Shown here piece by piece: positions 8,895-18,673 of a stretch of 64,000 bases of DNA (its first letter is position 1; each line of letters opens with the position of its first letter). Origin of the DNA: Microbacterium helvum. Its GTDB lineage: Bacteria > Actinomycetota > Actinomycetes > Actinomycetales > Microbacteriaceae. A program made the translations under genes and the position numbers. The notes beneath the pieces are model-generated. The model was not told the DNA's origin. It did no database searches and saw nothing but the letters and a program-made list of their open reading frames with translations. The stretch covers positions 124,001-188,000 of the forward strand of contig NZ_JACXZS010000007.1 in assembly GCF_014779795.1 (NCBI RefSeq), in the 5' to 3' direction.

Positions 8895-9401
8895 ATGACG
8901 GCGCAGAGCGACGAGGTGGATCGCATCGTGGAGGCCTGGGTCGCCCAGCGCCCCGATCTCGACTTCTCGCCGCTGGGCGTGCTGTCTCGGGTCGACCGGC
9001 TCTCGCGGCACCTCGACCGTGCGCGGCGCGACGCGTTCCGCCGGAGCGACCTCGAGCCGTGGGAGTGGGATGTGCTGTCGGCGCTGCGTCGCGCCGGCGA
9101 GCCCTTCCAGCTGAGCCCGAAGCAGCTGCTGCAGCAGACGCTCGTCTCCAGCGGCACGATGACCAACCGGATCGACCGGCTGGTGGGCCGCCGGCTCGTG
9201 CGCCGCGAGGCCGATCCCGCCGACGGCCGCAGCGTGCTGGTGACGCTCACCGACGAGGGGCAGATCAGAGTGGATGCCGCGATCACGCGTCTCGTCGACG
9301 CCGAGGCGATGCTTCTCGAGTCGCTGTCGCGCGCCGACCGCGACCGGCTGGCAGCCCTGCTGCGAAAACTGAGCCTCGGCTTCGACGCGGCCGGCGCCTG
9401 A
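8895..9401 (+). CDS. MarR family transcriptional regulator
   Basis: The 168-residue protein carries a winged helix-turn-helix of MarR type: WEWDVLSALRRAG, then LSPKQLLQQTLVSSGTMTNRIDRLVGRRLVRR with the wing DPADGRSVLVTLTDEG. The effector is unknown. ATG at 8895 was chosen over an upstream ATG at 8868 because GATAAT at 8883-8888 sits six bases before it, predicting a leaderless transcript; the G-run before the ATG could also act as a ribosome site. No target gene lies obviously alongside, since the downstream genes are on the other strand. Confidence 0.9.
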   Translation: MTAQSDEVDRIVEAWVAQRPDLDFSPLGVLSRVDRLSRHLDRARRDAFRRSDLEPWEWDVLSALRRAGEPFQLSPKQLLQQTLVSSGTMTNRIDRLVGRRLVRREADPADGRSVLVTLTDEGQIRVDAAITRLVDAEAMLLESLSRADRDRLAALLRKLSLGFDAAGA

Positions 9402-9419
9402 GCCCTCGGAACCGCCGGC

Positions 9420-9902
9420 TCAGGCCGCGCGGCTCTCGGCGAGCGCCGCGAGCGCCTCGGTCACGGCACCCCAGCCGTCGAAGAATCCGAGCTCCTCATG
9501 ACGGTCGCGCGTCCCAGGGTCGGCATGCCGCACGACGACCCGGTAGTCCGTGCCGTCGGGATGCTCGGCGAACACGATCTCGGCGGTCAGCGCGACAGGC
9601 GCAGGCGAGGCGGGGTGCCAGCTGCTGTCGATCGCATTCGTGAACACCAGCCGGGCACCGTCGTCGACGACGAGGAATACGCCGTCGGTGTGCGGTACGA
9701 ACTCCTCACCGTCGTCGCTCATGCTCGTGACGAAGGCGCCGCCGGGGCGGACGTCCAGCTGCTCGACGCGGGCGATCGTCGGCGCCGGCACCCACCACTG
9801 CGCCACCTGGGCCGGGTCGGTCCAGGCTTGCCACACGACGTCGCGCGGCGCACGGATCACGCGGTCGAGGGTGAGATCGAGACGGGGATCGATGTCGGTC
9901 AT
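9420..9902 (-). CDS. SRPBCC / AHSA1-type ligand-binding protein
   Basis: The 160-residue product begins RVIRAPRDVVWQAWTDPAQVAQWW, the classic opening of the Aha1 C-terminal-like START/SRPBCC fold, and ends with the usual EELGFFDGWGAVTEALAAL helix. These small proteins bind hydrophobic ligands in a deep cavity; no enzymatic function can be assigned. The start is ATG at 9902, overlapping the stop of the upstream ArsR gene by four bases (ATGA). The ArsR-SRPBCC pair is a very common bacterial two-gene unit. Confidence 0.9.
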   Translation of the reverse strand: MTDIDPRLDLTLDRVIRAPRDVVWQAWTDPAQVAQWWVPAPTIARVEQLDVRPGGAFVTSMSDDGEEFVPHTDGVFLVVDDGARLVFTNAIDSSWHPASPAPVALTAEIVFAEHPDGTDYRVVVRHADPGTRDRHEELGFFDGWGAVTEALAALAESRAA

Positions 9903-10231
9903 GACTGCTCCTGCGGGTCGGTGACGAAGGCGGACAGACGGTCGGTGCGGCCCTCCCACACGCGTCGCTGCTCGTCGAGCCACCCGTCCACGACGGCGAG
10001 CCGTTCGCGGTCTAGGATGCACATGCGCACGCGACCCGATTTCGCGGTACGCACCAACCCGGACGACTCCAGCATCCGCACGTGCTTGAGGAACGATGGC
10101 AGGGCGATCGCGAAGGGCCGGGCCAGCTCGCTCACGCTCGCCGGCCCCTCGCCGAGACGGCGGATCACCGCGCGTCTGGTCGGATCGGCGAGCGCCACGA
10201 ACACCGCGTCGAGCGCCTCATGCTTAGCCAT
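9899..10231 (-). CDS. ArsR family transcriptional regulator
   Basis: The 110-residue helix-turn-helix protein has the ArsR layout: ALADPTRRAVIRRLGEGPASVSELA, recognition helix IALPSFLKHVRMLESSGLV, wing TAKSGRVRMC. No cluster of metal-binding Cys or His is evident; the single Cys lies in the wing, so a metal sensor is unlikely. It is co-transcribed with the SRPBCC gene. The first ten bases of the reading frame form one arm of an inverted repeat with 10267-10276, which may be its own operator. Confidence 0.92.
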   Translation of the reverse strand: MAKHEALDAVFVALADPTRRAVIRRLGEGPASVSELARPFAIALPSFLKHVRMLESSGLVRTAKSGRVRMCILDRERLAVVDGWLDEQRRVWEGRTDRLSAFVTDPQEQS

Positions 10232-10276
10232 ACGGATAAGTATGCGACGTTGGAACAGTTAGCGCAATGGCTAAGC
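10222..10276. promoter_or_regulatory. Inverted repeat at the arsR-type gene start
   Basis: GCTTAGCCAT at 10222-10231 and ATGGCTAAGC at 10267-10276 are perfect 10-base reverse complements whose centres are 45 bases apart. The left arm includes the ArsR start codon. The placement around the promoter fits autorepression, but no binding site of this family is recognisable beyond the symmetry. Confidence 0.45.
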
Positions 10277-10298
10277 GTTGGTCACGTCAGCGTCGCCC

Positions 10299-10931
10299 TC
10301 AGCCATCGACCACGGTCAGCAGCTCACCGAGGGCGCCGATCCGCACCCGCGCCGAGCCGTGCGGCAGCGCCTGGTGGCCATTGTCGAAGTGCACGAAGCG
10401 CGCGCCGAGCTCGTCGGCGATCTCGTGGTCGTGGTTGGTGTCGCCGATGAGCAGCACCTCCTCGGCGTCGTAGCGCGAGTCCGCAAGCCACGTCGCGATG
10501 ACGTCCCGCTTCGAGGCTTGATAGGCATCGGTGATGCTGAGGACGGCGTCGAACGAGTGCGCGATGTCGTGCGGCCGCAGCTGCGCCGCCAGCAGCGGTG
10601 CGCGGGTGGCCGATGCGAGCACCTGAGCGATCCCGCGGGCGCGGAGCGCGTCGATCGTCGCCTGAGCGTCCGCATGAAGCGCCACATCGGTCGCGTCCGC
10701 CTCGAGCAGCTCGAGATACCGCCCGGCTGCGGAACGATACTGCGACGCCTCTATGCCGACGTCGGCATAGAACCTGTCCAGCGGAAAGCGGAACACCGCG
10801 CGGTACGCGTCGACATCGGCGATCACCGGCCGCCCGAACTCTGCGAGCACCGCGTTCATCACGCGCAGGCACCGTTCGACATCGTCGAGCAGCGTGCCGT
10901 TCCAGTCCCAGCACACGACGCGCACGGCCAC
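10299..10931 (-). CDS. HAD family hydrolase (phosphatase-like)
   Basis: The 210-residue protein has the haloacid dehalogenase motifs: DWNGTLLDD (motif I, nucleophile DxxxT variant with W and N), LASAT (motif II), and GDTNHDHEIADELG (motif IV metal-binding acids). The cap domain lies between motif I and II, as in phosphoglycolate phosphatase or PpaX-like enzymes. The substrate is not predictable. GTG at 10931 is chosen as the first in-frame start after the ABC-F stop at 10939; GTG at 10925 is an alternative. It is probably co-transcribed with the ABC-F gene. Confidence 0.85.
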   Translation of the reverse strand: MAVRVVCWDWNGTLLDDVERCLRVMNAVLAEFGRPVIADVDAYRAVFRFPLDRFYADVGIEASQYRSAAGRYLELLEADATDVALHADAQATIDALRARGIAQVLASATRAPLLAAQLRPHDIAHSFDAVLSITDAYQASKRDVIATWLADSRYDAEEVLLIGDTNHDHEIADELGARFVHFDNGHQALPHGSARVRIGALGELLTVVDG

Positions 10932-10938
10932 GTGCGAA

Positions 10939-12753
10939 TCAGCCGATCTGCTCGGTGAGCTCGAACCAGCGCTCTTCGACGCCGTCGCGCTCCTTCTCCA
11001 GCTCGGCGATGCGCGACATCTCCGCGCCCAGGCCGACGTAGTCGGACTGATCGTGGTCGGCGAGCGCGGTGCGCGCGGCATCGATCTGCGACTCCAGCTT
11101 CTCCAGCCGTCGCTCGAGGGCGCCCACCTCCTTCTGCGCAGCGCGCAGCTCGGCGCCCGACAGCGAAGGCGCGGGGGATGCCGGGCGCCCGGCATCCCCG
11201 TTCGCCTCGCTCGACGACCCCGCCGTCTTGTCCGCCAGCGACCTCGCCCGCAGTCGCAGGTACTCGTCGACACCGCCGGGAAGATGGCGCAGGTGCCCGT
11301 CAAGGATCGCGTACTGCTGATCGGTGACGCGCTCGATGAAGTACCGGTCGTGCGAGACGACGAGCAGGGTGCCCGGCCAGGAGTCGAGCAGGTCCTCGAT
11401 GGCGGCGAGCATGTCGGTGTCGAGATCGTTCGTGGGCTCGTCGAGGATCAGCACGTTGGGCTGCTCGAGGAGGATCAGCAGCAGCTGCAGGCGGCGCTTC
11501 TGACCGCCGGAGAGGTCCTTCACCGGTGTCGAGAGCTGGGCGCTCTGGAAGCCCATGCTCTCCAGCAGCTGCCCGGGCGTGAGCTCCTGCGCCTTCGAGC
11601 CGCTGCCGAACGTGTACGTGGTGCGCAGCCGCGAGATGACGACGCGCACCGGGTCGTCGAGGTGCTCTTCGAGCTCGTCGAGGCGCTGCGTGAGCGTGGC
11701 GACCTTGACGGTCTTGCCACGCTTGACGCGGCCCGCGGTGGGTTCCACATCGCCCGACACCAGTCCCAGGAGGGTGGACTTGCCGGCGCCGTTGACGCCG
11801 AGGATCCCGGTGCGCTCCCCCGGCGCGATGCGCCATTCCACGGGGTGCAGCACCTCACGGTCGCCGTATGAGACGGCGGCGTCGAGCAGGTCGACGACGT
11901 CCTTGCCGAGTCGGGACACCGCGAGCGAGCGCAATTCGGTCGCGTTGCGGATCTCGGGTACGTCGGCGATCAGCACATTGGCGGCGTCGATGCGGAACTT
12001 GGGCTTCGACGTGCGGGCCGGCGCGCCGCGGCGCAGCCAGGCGAGCTCTTTGCGGGCGAGGTTCTGCCGGCGCTGCTCGATGACGGCCGCCTGACGGTCG
12101 CGCTCGACGCGCTGCAGGATGTACGCCGCGTAGCCGCCCTCGAAGGGCTCGACGATGCGGTCGTGGACCTCCCACGTGGTGTTGCACACCTCGTCGAGGA
12201 ACCACCGGTCGTGCGTCACCACGAGCAGGCCGCCCTGGTTCGCGGGCCACCGCCGCTTGACGTGTTCGGCGAGCCACGCGATCGCCTCGACGTCGAGATG
12301 GTTGGTCGGCTCGTCGAGGAACAGCACCTCGTGATCGCCGACCAGCAGCGCGGCGAGCGACACGCGTCGGCGCTGGCCGCCGGACAGGCCCGCGACCGGC
12401 CCGTCCCAGTCGAGGTCGGCGAGCAGGCCGGCGATGACGTCGCGCGTGCGCGCATCGCCCGCCCACTCATGCTCGGGGCGGTCGCCCACGACGGCTTCGC
12501 GGATGGTCAGCGTGTCATCGAGGGTGTCGGCCTGATCGAGCACGCCGACACGGACGCCGCCGCGGACCGTCACGCGCCCGCTGTCGGGCTCGAGCCTTCC
12601 GGCCAGCATCGCCAGCAGGCTCGACTTGCCGTCGCCGTTGCGGCCGACGACGCCGATGCGGTCGCCCTCGTCGATGCCGAGCGAGACCCGGTCGAAGACG
12701 ACCTTGGTCGGGAACTCCAGGTGCAGGGCCTCGGCCCCCAGAAGATGTGCCAT
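10939..12753 (-). CDS. ABC-F family ATPase, Uup-like
   Basis: The 604-residue soluble protein has two ATP-binding cassettes and no membrane domain. Walker A motifs are GRNGDGKSSL and GVNGAGKSTL, signatures LSGGQRRR and LSGGQKRR, and Walker B LFLDEPTNHLD and LILDEPTNDLD. The last 70 residues form a charged coiled coil (VGALERRLEKLESQI and following) as in Uup. ABC-F proteins act on ribosomes, relieving stalls or protecting against antibiotics; Uup-like members are usually housekeeping. ATG at 12753 has TAGCCT nine bases upstream. The linker before the coiled coil encodes a 26-base perfect DNA palindrome at 11174-11199. Confidence 0.93.
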   Translation of the reverse strand: MAHLLGAEALHLEFPTKVVFDRVSLGIDEGDRIGVVGRNGDGKSSLLAMLAGRLEPDSGRVTVRGGVRVGVLDQADTLDDTLTIREAVVGDRPEHEWAGDARTRDVIAGLLADLDWDGPVAGLSGGQRRRVSLAALLVGDHEVLFLDEPTNHLDVEAIAWLAEHVKRRWPANQGGLLVVTHDRWFLDEVCNTTWEVHDRIVEPFEGGYAAYILQRVERDRQAAVIEQRRQNLARKELAWLRRGAPARTSKPKFRIDAANVLIADVPEIRNATELRSLAVSRLGKDVVDLLDAAVSYGDREVLHPVEWRIAPGERTGILGVNGAGKSTLLGLVSGDVEPTAGRVKRGKTVKVATLTQRLDELEEHLDDPVRVVISRLRTTYTFGSGSKAQELTPGQLLESMGFQSAQLSTPVKDLSGGQKRRLQLLLILLEQPNVLILDEPTNDLDTDMLAAIEDLLDSWPGTLLVVSHDRYFIERVTDQQYAILDGHLRHLPGGVDEYLRLRARSLADKTAGSSSEANGDAGRPASPAPSLSGAELRAAQKEVGALERRLEKLESQIDAARTALADHDQSDYVGLGAEMSRIAELEKERDGVEERWFELTEQIG

Positions 12754-12799
12754 GTCGCCTCCAGGCTAGGCGACGTAGCGGCGCCGACCCGGCCGCGAT

Positions 12800-12828
12800 T
12801 TGATCGTCGATACCCCCTGGGGTATGGT
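12800..12828 (+). promoter_or_regulatory. Promoter of the persulfide-reductase operon
   Basis: TTGATC at 12800-12805 and TATGGT at 12823-12828 are separated by 17 bases, a good sigma-70-type pair, and would start transcription near 12835. The first operator sits in the spacer and overlaps the -10 box, so repressor binding would block RNA polymerase. Confidence 0.65.
12810..12825. promoter_or_regulatory. CsoR/CstR-type operator 1
   Basis: ATACCCC and GGGGTAT are exact inverted arms around a two-base centre. C/G-run dyads flanked by AT bases are the typical targets of CsoR-family (DUF156) repressors. One is encoded in this operon at 14555-14845. Confidence 0.75.
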
Positions 12829-12843
12829 CGAGCCTGCACCCCG

Positions 12844-12859
12844 ATACCCCCGGGGGTAC
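12844..12859. promoter_or_regulatory. CsoR/CstR-type operator 2
   Basis: TACCCCCGGGGGTA at 12845-12858 is a perfect 14-base palindrome of the same type as operator 1, with centres 34 bases apart. It lies between the predicted transcription start and the AAGGAG ribosome site at 12863-12868. Confidence 0.75.
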
Positions 12860-12872
12860 CTGAAGGAGCGAT

Positions 12873-14845
<1,973 letters not shown>

Positions 14846-14878
14846 CGGCCGCGAGAGACCCGACCGAGAGGAAACATC

Positions 14879-15043
14879 ATGTGCAGACAGGTCACGTGCT
14901 CCACGTGCGGCAAGGCGACGTGGGCGGGCTGCGGCCAGCACGTCGAAGAGGCTCTGGCCGGCGTCCCGGCCTCGCGCCGCTGCCCCGGCCACGAGGCCGA
15001 GGCAGCGGGCGGCGGTCTGTTCGGCTTCTTGCGCCGACGCTGA
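14879..15043 (+). CDS. Small Cys-rich zinc-ribbon-like protein
   Basis: The 54-residue product begins MCRQVTCSTCGKATWAGCG and has further Cys35 and His38, giving a CxxC plus a second Cys/His set that could bind zinc. It ends in an Arg-rich LFGFLRRR tail after a Gly run. Similar short proteins are common in actinobacteria and have no assigned function. GAGAGG precedes the ATG, and it follows the repressor gene by 33 bases on the same strand, so it is probably the last gene of the persulfide operon. A thiol-rich protein in a sulfur-stress operon is suggestive but not proof of a role. Confidence 0.8.
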   Translation: MCRQVTCSTCGKATWAGCGQHVEEALAGVPASRRCPGHEAEAAGGGLFGFLRRR

Positions 15044-15050
15044 GACCCGT

Positions 15051-16433
15051 TCAGTACCAGATGCTGAGTCGCGGCGCCGTGTGCCAGCCGAGCACGCTGC
15101 TCGCAGTCGCCACGGCCTCGGACCGCGTGGATGCCGCACCGCCGGCATCCCGCACGTCCACGCGTCCCGCGGCCGCCAGCGTCGCCACCGACACCCCGCC
15201 GAGGTAGGTCGCCGACAGCTCGGCGATCCCGAGCGACAGGACGACGGCATCCACCGACTCGCCCTCGTCGACGCGGCGCACGCGCCCGGCGCCCGAGGCG
15301 TCGACGTCAAGGACGTAAGTGCCCGTGGCGAAGCCGAGCGGGTCGGACACCTCCAGCACCAGACGTCCGGCGGCGCCGTAGCGACGCGTCTCGAGCGCGG
15401 CCGCGACGTCGATGATCCGCACGTACTGGTGGTCGCGCACAGTGATCCTGGCCGCACGCTGATCGGCGATCATCCACAGCAGCGGCTCGTCGAGCGACAG
15501 GTTCTGCGCCTGCACCTCGGCGACGAGGTCGAGCTCGAGCAGGAAGCGCCACAGCGCGGCGTACGCGTCATCGGTCTCTGCCACGAGGTGGTGCACGCTG
15601 ACGGTGCCCTTCGTGAAGTCGGACTCGTTCTCGCGGACGGCGTAGACGGCGGCGCCACGGACCTCACCGGACGCATCGGCGTACTGGATCGCGCGCTTCT
15701 CACCCGTCCGCTCGGCAGCGGGATTCGTGCCGGCGAACATGTCCCAGAAGCTGCCCGCGATGTCGATCTCGCCCGCCGTGCGATGCCGGACGCGCTCGTG
15801 CAGCACCGGCATGAGCTCGCGGACGCGGTCACGGGGGATGAAGTCCACCCGCCCGGCCGGACGAGGACCGATCCAGGCCGCCCGCTTCGTCTCGATCGTC
15901 CACGCCGTCGCCGACGCAGCGGGGGCGAAGCCGTAGCGGCCGTACAGCGGCGACTCGCTGACCGTGAGCATCGCCACGGGCACGCCCGCGTCGCGGGTGG
16001 CACGCAGCTCGCCCTCGAGCATCGCGCGGGCGATGCCCCGGCGCCGGTGCGTCGGCGAGACGGTGACCGACGAGATCGCGCACGACGGGATCACCGCCGC
16101 GCCGGGAACCGTGAGATCGCCGATCCACGACGCGATCGTCGCGACAGGCGCCTGCGCCACGGGGGCCAGCGGGTCGTAGACGCCCGTCACGCGGCGGTAG
16201 CCACTGCGCTCGCGCGAGGCGGCCACCTGCTCAGGCGACCGTTCGCCGTCCTGGAAGCCGCGCGCGGCGGACTGGAGCCAGTCGGCGTAATCGTCGCCGT
16301 CCACGGCGACACGGCGATACTCCAGGCCGTTCGCGGCCAGTCGCTCGCGCGACTCCTCGTCGACGGGCCCGGCGCGGAACGAGGCGCGGTCGGACTCTCC
16401 CGCGGCGACGGGCGCGATCTCAGACGTCGTCAT
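15051..16433 (-). CDS. Eis-like GNAT N-acetyltransferase
   Basis: The 460-residue protein has the Eis layout: an N-terminal GNAT domain with acetyl-CoA motif VTVSPTHRRRGIARAML, a central degenerate GNAT domain, and a C-terminal sterol-carrier-like domain ending in WY (RLSIWY), where the free C-terminal carboxylate is catalytic in Eis. SPLYGRYGF is also typical. Eis enzymes acetylate amines, including aminoglycosides in some species; the natural substrate here is unknown. The gene is convergent with the small Cys protein (7 bases apart) and lies 38 bases downstream of ispE, probably on the same transcript. Confidence 0.9.
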   Translation of the reverse strand: MTTSEIAPVAAGESDRASFRAGPVDEESRERLAANGLEYRRVAVDGDDYADWLQSAARGFQDGERSPEQVAASRERSGYRRVTGVYDPLAPVAQAPVATIASWIGDLTVPGAAVIPSCAISSVTVSPTHRRRGIARAMLEGELRATRDAGVPVAMLTVSESPLYGRYGFAPAASATAWTIETKRAAWIGPRPAGRVDFIPRDRVRELMPVLHERVRHRTAGEIDIAGSFWDMFAGTNPAAERTGEKRAIQYADASGEVRGAAVYAVRENESDFTKGTVSVHHLVAETDDAYAALWRFLLELDLVAEVQAQNLSLDEPLLWMIADQRAARITVRDHQYVRIIDVAAALETRRYGAAGRLVLEVSDPLGFATGTYVLDVDASGAGRVRRVDEGESVDAVVLSLGIAELSATYLGGVSVATLAAAGRVDVRDAGGAASTRSEAVATASSVLGWHTAPRLSIWY

Positions 16434-16471
16434 GCGTGTTCCTCTCAGGACCGGAAGATGGATGCCGGCGC

Positions 16472-17401
16472 TCAGGCCGGCACCACACGTGCGCCGGCGA
16501 CGGGTCCGTGCACATGCAGTGCCTCGTAGCCCGCCGCCGACAGGGTGATCTGCAGCTCCAGCGCCGACTCGGGGTCGATCGCCAGGAACGCCAGTGTAGG
16601 ACCGGACCCCGACACCATGCCCGCGAGCGCCCCCGACTCCTCGCCGAGCTCGAGCACCGAGCGCAGTTCAGGACGCAGCGACAGGGCGGCGACCTGCAGG
16701 TCGTTGCGCGCGTGCTCGGCGAGCGCGATGGGGTCGCCGGCCCGCAGCGCGTGCAGCACCGGGGCGGCCACCTCGGGCACCCCCGTCGACGCGCCGATGT
16801 CAGGGTGCGTGCGCAGCTCGTCGAGGTGCGCGTACACCTCGGGCGTCGACAGACCGGCGTCGGACGGCACGACAACCCAGTCGAAGCGCCCCTTCGCGAG
16901 CGCCGGACTGAGCTGATCGCCTCGTCCCGTGCCGATCGCCGTCCCGCCCATCAGCGCGAAGGGCACATCGGCCCCGAGCCGCGCCGCGAGCTTGGTCAGC
17001 TCGACGCTGCCGAGCTCGGCCCCCCACAGCGCGTCGCACGCGACCAGGGCGGCTGCGGCATCCGCGGATCCCCCGCCCATGCCGCCCGCGACAGGGACGT
17101 GCTTGACGATGTCGAGATGCACGCCGCCGGTGTACCCGATGCGCTGGGCGACGAGCCTCGCGGCGCGCACGGCGAGATTGCGGTCGTCCGCGGGCACCCC
17201 CGACACGTCCACGGTGCCCGAGATCGACACCGTGAACTCGTCGGACGGCGTCGCCCACACGTCCTCGAAGAGCGACACGGCCTGGTAGGCCGAGGCGACG
17301 TCGTGGTAGCCGTCGTCCTGCACGCCGCCGACCTCGAAGAAGAGGTTGAGCTTGCCCGGCGCCCGCACGCGGACGCCGTCGGCGGCGAGGGCCTGGCTCA
17401 C
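16472..17401 (-). CDS. ispE: 4-diphosphocytidyl-2-C-methyl-D-erythritol kinase
   Basis: This 309-residue GHMP kinase acts in the non-mevalonate isoprenoid pathway, phosphorylating the 2-hydroxyl of CDP-ME with ATP. Motifs seen are [11 protein letters not shown] at the N-terminus, the ATP-binding loop [17 protein letters not shown], and the C-terminal [15 protein letters not shown] at 17401 is used; the frame is open further upstream, but that belongs to the aldo/keto reductase, whose stop it overlaps by four bases (GTGA). Position near rsmA and the ABC-F gene follows the conserved actinobacterial rsmA-ispE order, here separated by inserted genes. Confidence 0.95.
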   Translation of the reverse strand: MSQALAADGVRVRAPGKLNLFFEVGGVQDDGYHDVASAYQAVSLFEDVWATPSDEFTVSISGTVDVSGVPADDRNLAVRAARLVAQRIGYTGGVHLDIVKHVPVAGGMGGGSADAAAALVACDALWGAELGSVELTKLAARLGADVPFALMGGTAIGTGRGDQLSPALAKGRFDWVVVPSDAGLSTPEVYAHLDELRTHPDIGASTGVPEVAAPVLHALRAGDPIALAEHARNDLQVAALSLRPELRSVLELGEESGALAGMVSGSGPTLAFLAIDPESALELQITLSAAGYEALHVHGPVAGARVVPA

Positions 17402-18480
17402 CGGTTCGCCGATTCCGCCCAGAGGTCGACGTCGATGCCGTCCGACAGCGCGTCGATGCGCTCCTGCTCCTCGGTCGTGAACGCCGGTCCCTCGAGGGCC
17501 TTGAGGTTCTCGTCGAGCTGGGCGGGACGCGAAGCGCCGATGAGAGCCGAGGCGACCACCGGGTCGCGCAGCACCCACTGGATCGCCATCTGCGCGAGGG
17601 TCTGCCCGCGCTCCTTGGCGATCACGTCCAGTCCGCGGAGGGTCGCGAGGCCCCTCTCGCTCAGCGGGCCCTTCGGGAGCGAGCCCCGCTGCTGTGCCCG
17701 CTCGGCGGAGCCGCCCGACAGGTACTTGTCGGTCAGCAGGCCCTGCGCGAGGGGTGTGAACGCGATCGCGCCCATGCCCTCCTGCTTCAGCACTCCGGTC
17801 AGGCCGTCTTCGACCCAGCGGTTGAGGATCGAGTACGCGGGCTGGTGGATCACGAGCGGTGTGCCGAGGGAACGGGCGACCGCCGCCGCGGCGGCGGTGC
17901 GCTCGGCGCTGTAAGACGAGATGCCGACATACAGCGCCTTGCCCTGGCGCACCAGCGTGTCGAGGGCGCCGACGGTCTCTTCGACGGGCACATCGGGGTC
18001 GACACGGTGCGAGTAGAAGATGTCGACGTAGTCGATGCTCATGCGCGTGAGAGACTGCTCGGCGCTGGCGATGAGGTACTTGCGCGAACCGCCGTTGCCG
18101 TACGGGCCGTGCCACATGTCGTAGCCCGCCTTGGACGAGATGATGAGCTCGTCGCGGTAGGGCGCGAAGTCCTCCCGCATCATGCGCCCGAAGTTGGTCT
18201 CGGCCGTGCCGTAGGGCGGGCCGTAGTTGTTCGCCAGGTCGAAGTGCGTGATCCCACGGTCGAACGCGTGGCGCAGCAGCGCGCGCTGGTTGTCGAACGG
18301 GATGTTGTCGCCGAAGTTCCACCACAGGCCCAGCGACACGGGCGGCAGCGTCAGTCCGGACGAGCCGACCCGGCGATACTGTGCCGGTCCTTCAGGGAAG
18401 CCGACGTAGCGGTCGTCGGCGGCGGTGTAGGGGCGGTGGAGGTCTCCGCCGCGGGACAGGTAGCGGTCGTCTGCGGTCAC
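17398..18480 (-). CDS. Aldo/keto reductase, YghZ/GAP-reductase type
   Basis: The 360-residue NADPH-dependent oxidoreductase has the AKR14-like start [24 protein letters not shown], the Asp-Tyr of the catalytic tetrad in [12 protein letters not shown], and a late NADP site [15 protein letters not shown]. Homologues (E. coli YghZ/GpR) reduce L-glyceraldehyde 3-phosphate and methylglyoxal. GTG at 18480 has TAGCCT at 18487-18492, six bases before it on this strand, a leaderless promoter pattern. It overlaps ispE by four bases, so ispE may be partly driven from this promoter. Confidence 0.9.
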   Translation of the reverse strand: MTADDRYLSRGGDLHRPYTAADDRYVGFPEGPAQYRRVGSSGLTLPPVSLGLWWNFGDNIPFDNQRALLRHAFDRGITHFDLANNYGPPYGTAETNFGRMMREDFAPYRDELIISSKAGYDMWHGPYGNGGSRKYLIASAEQSLTRMSIDYVDIFYSHRVDPDVPVEETVGALDTLVRQGKALYVGISSYSAERTAAAAAVARSLGTPLVIHQPAYSILNRWVEDGLTGVLKQEGMGAIAFTPLAQGLLTDKYLSGGSAERAQQRGSLPKGPLSERGLATLRGLDVIAKERGQTLAQMAIQWVLRDPVVASALIGASRPAQLDENLKALEGPAFTTEEQERIDALSDGIDVDLWAESANR

Positions 18481-18673
18481 CGGTCCAGGCTATCGGCGTC
18501 GGCCCGCACGGCGCAGGAGTGCCGCTGCGATGTTCGCCCGCGCGCCACCCACAACAGCGCCCCGCTTGTCAAGGGACTCTCCCCGAAATCTCATCGCAAC
18601 GCAGTCTCCGTATCGTGACGGTTGCGACGACGCGCACCACGCGCCGCCGGCGCCTGAAGATGGGGAGGAACGC

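Noticed and set aside
10267..10473. Small plus-strand frame starting MAKRW
   Set aside because: Its start is the inverted copy of the ArsR start. The rest is antisense to the HAD gene, with no ribosome site and shadow-like composition.
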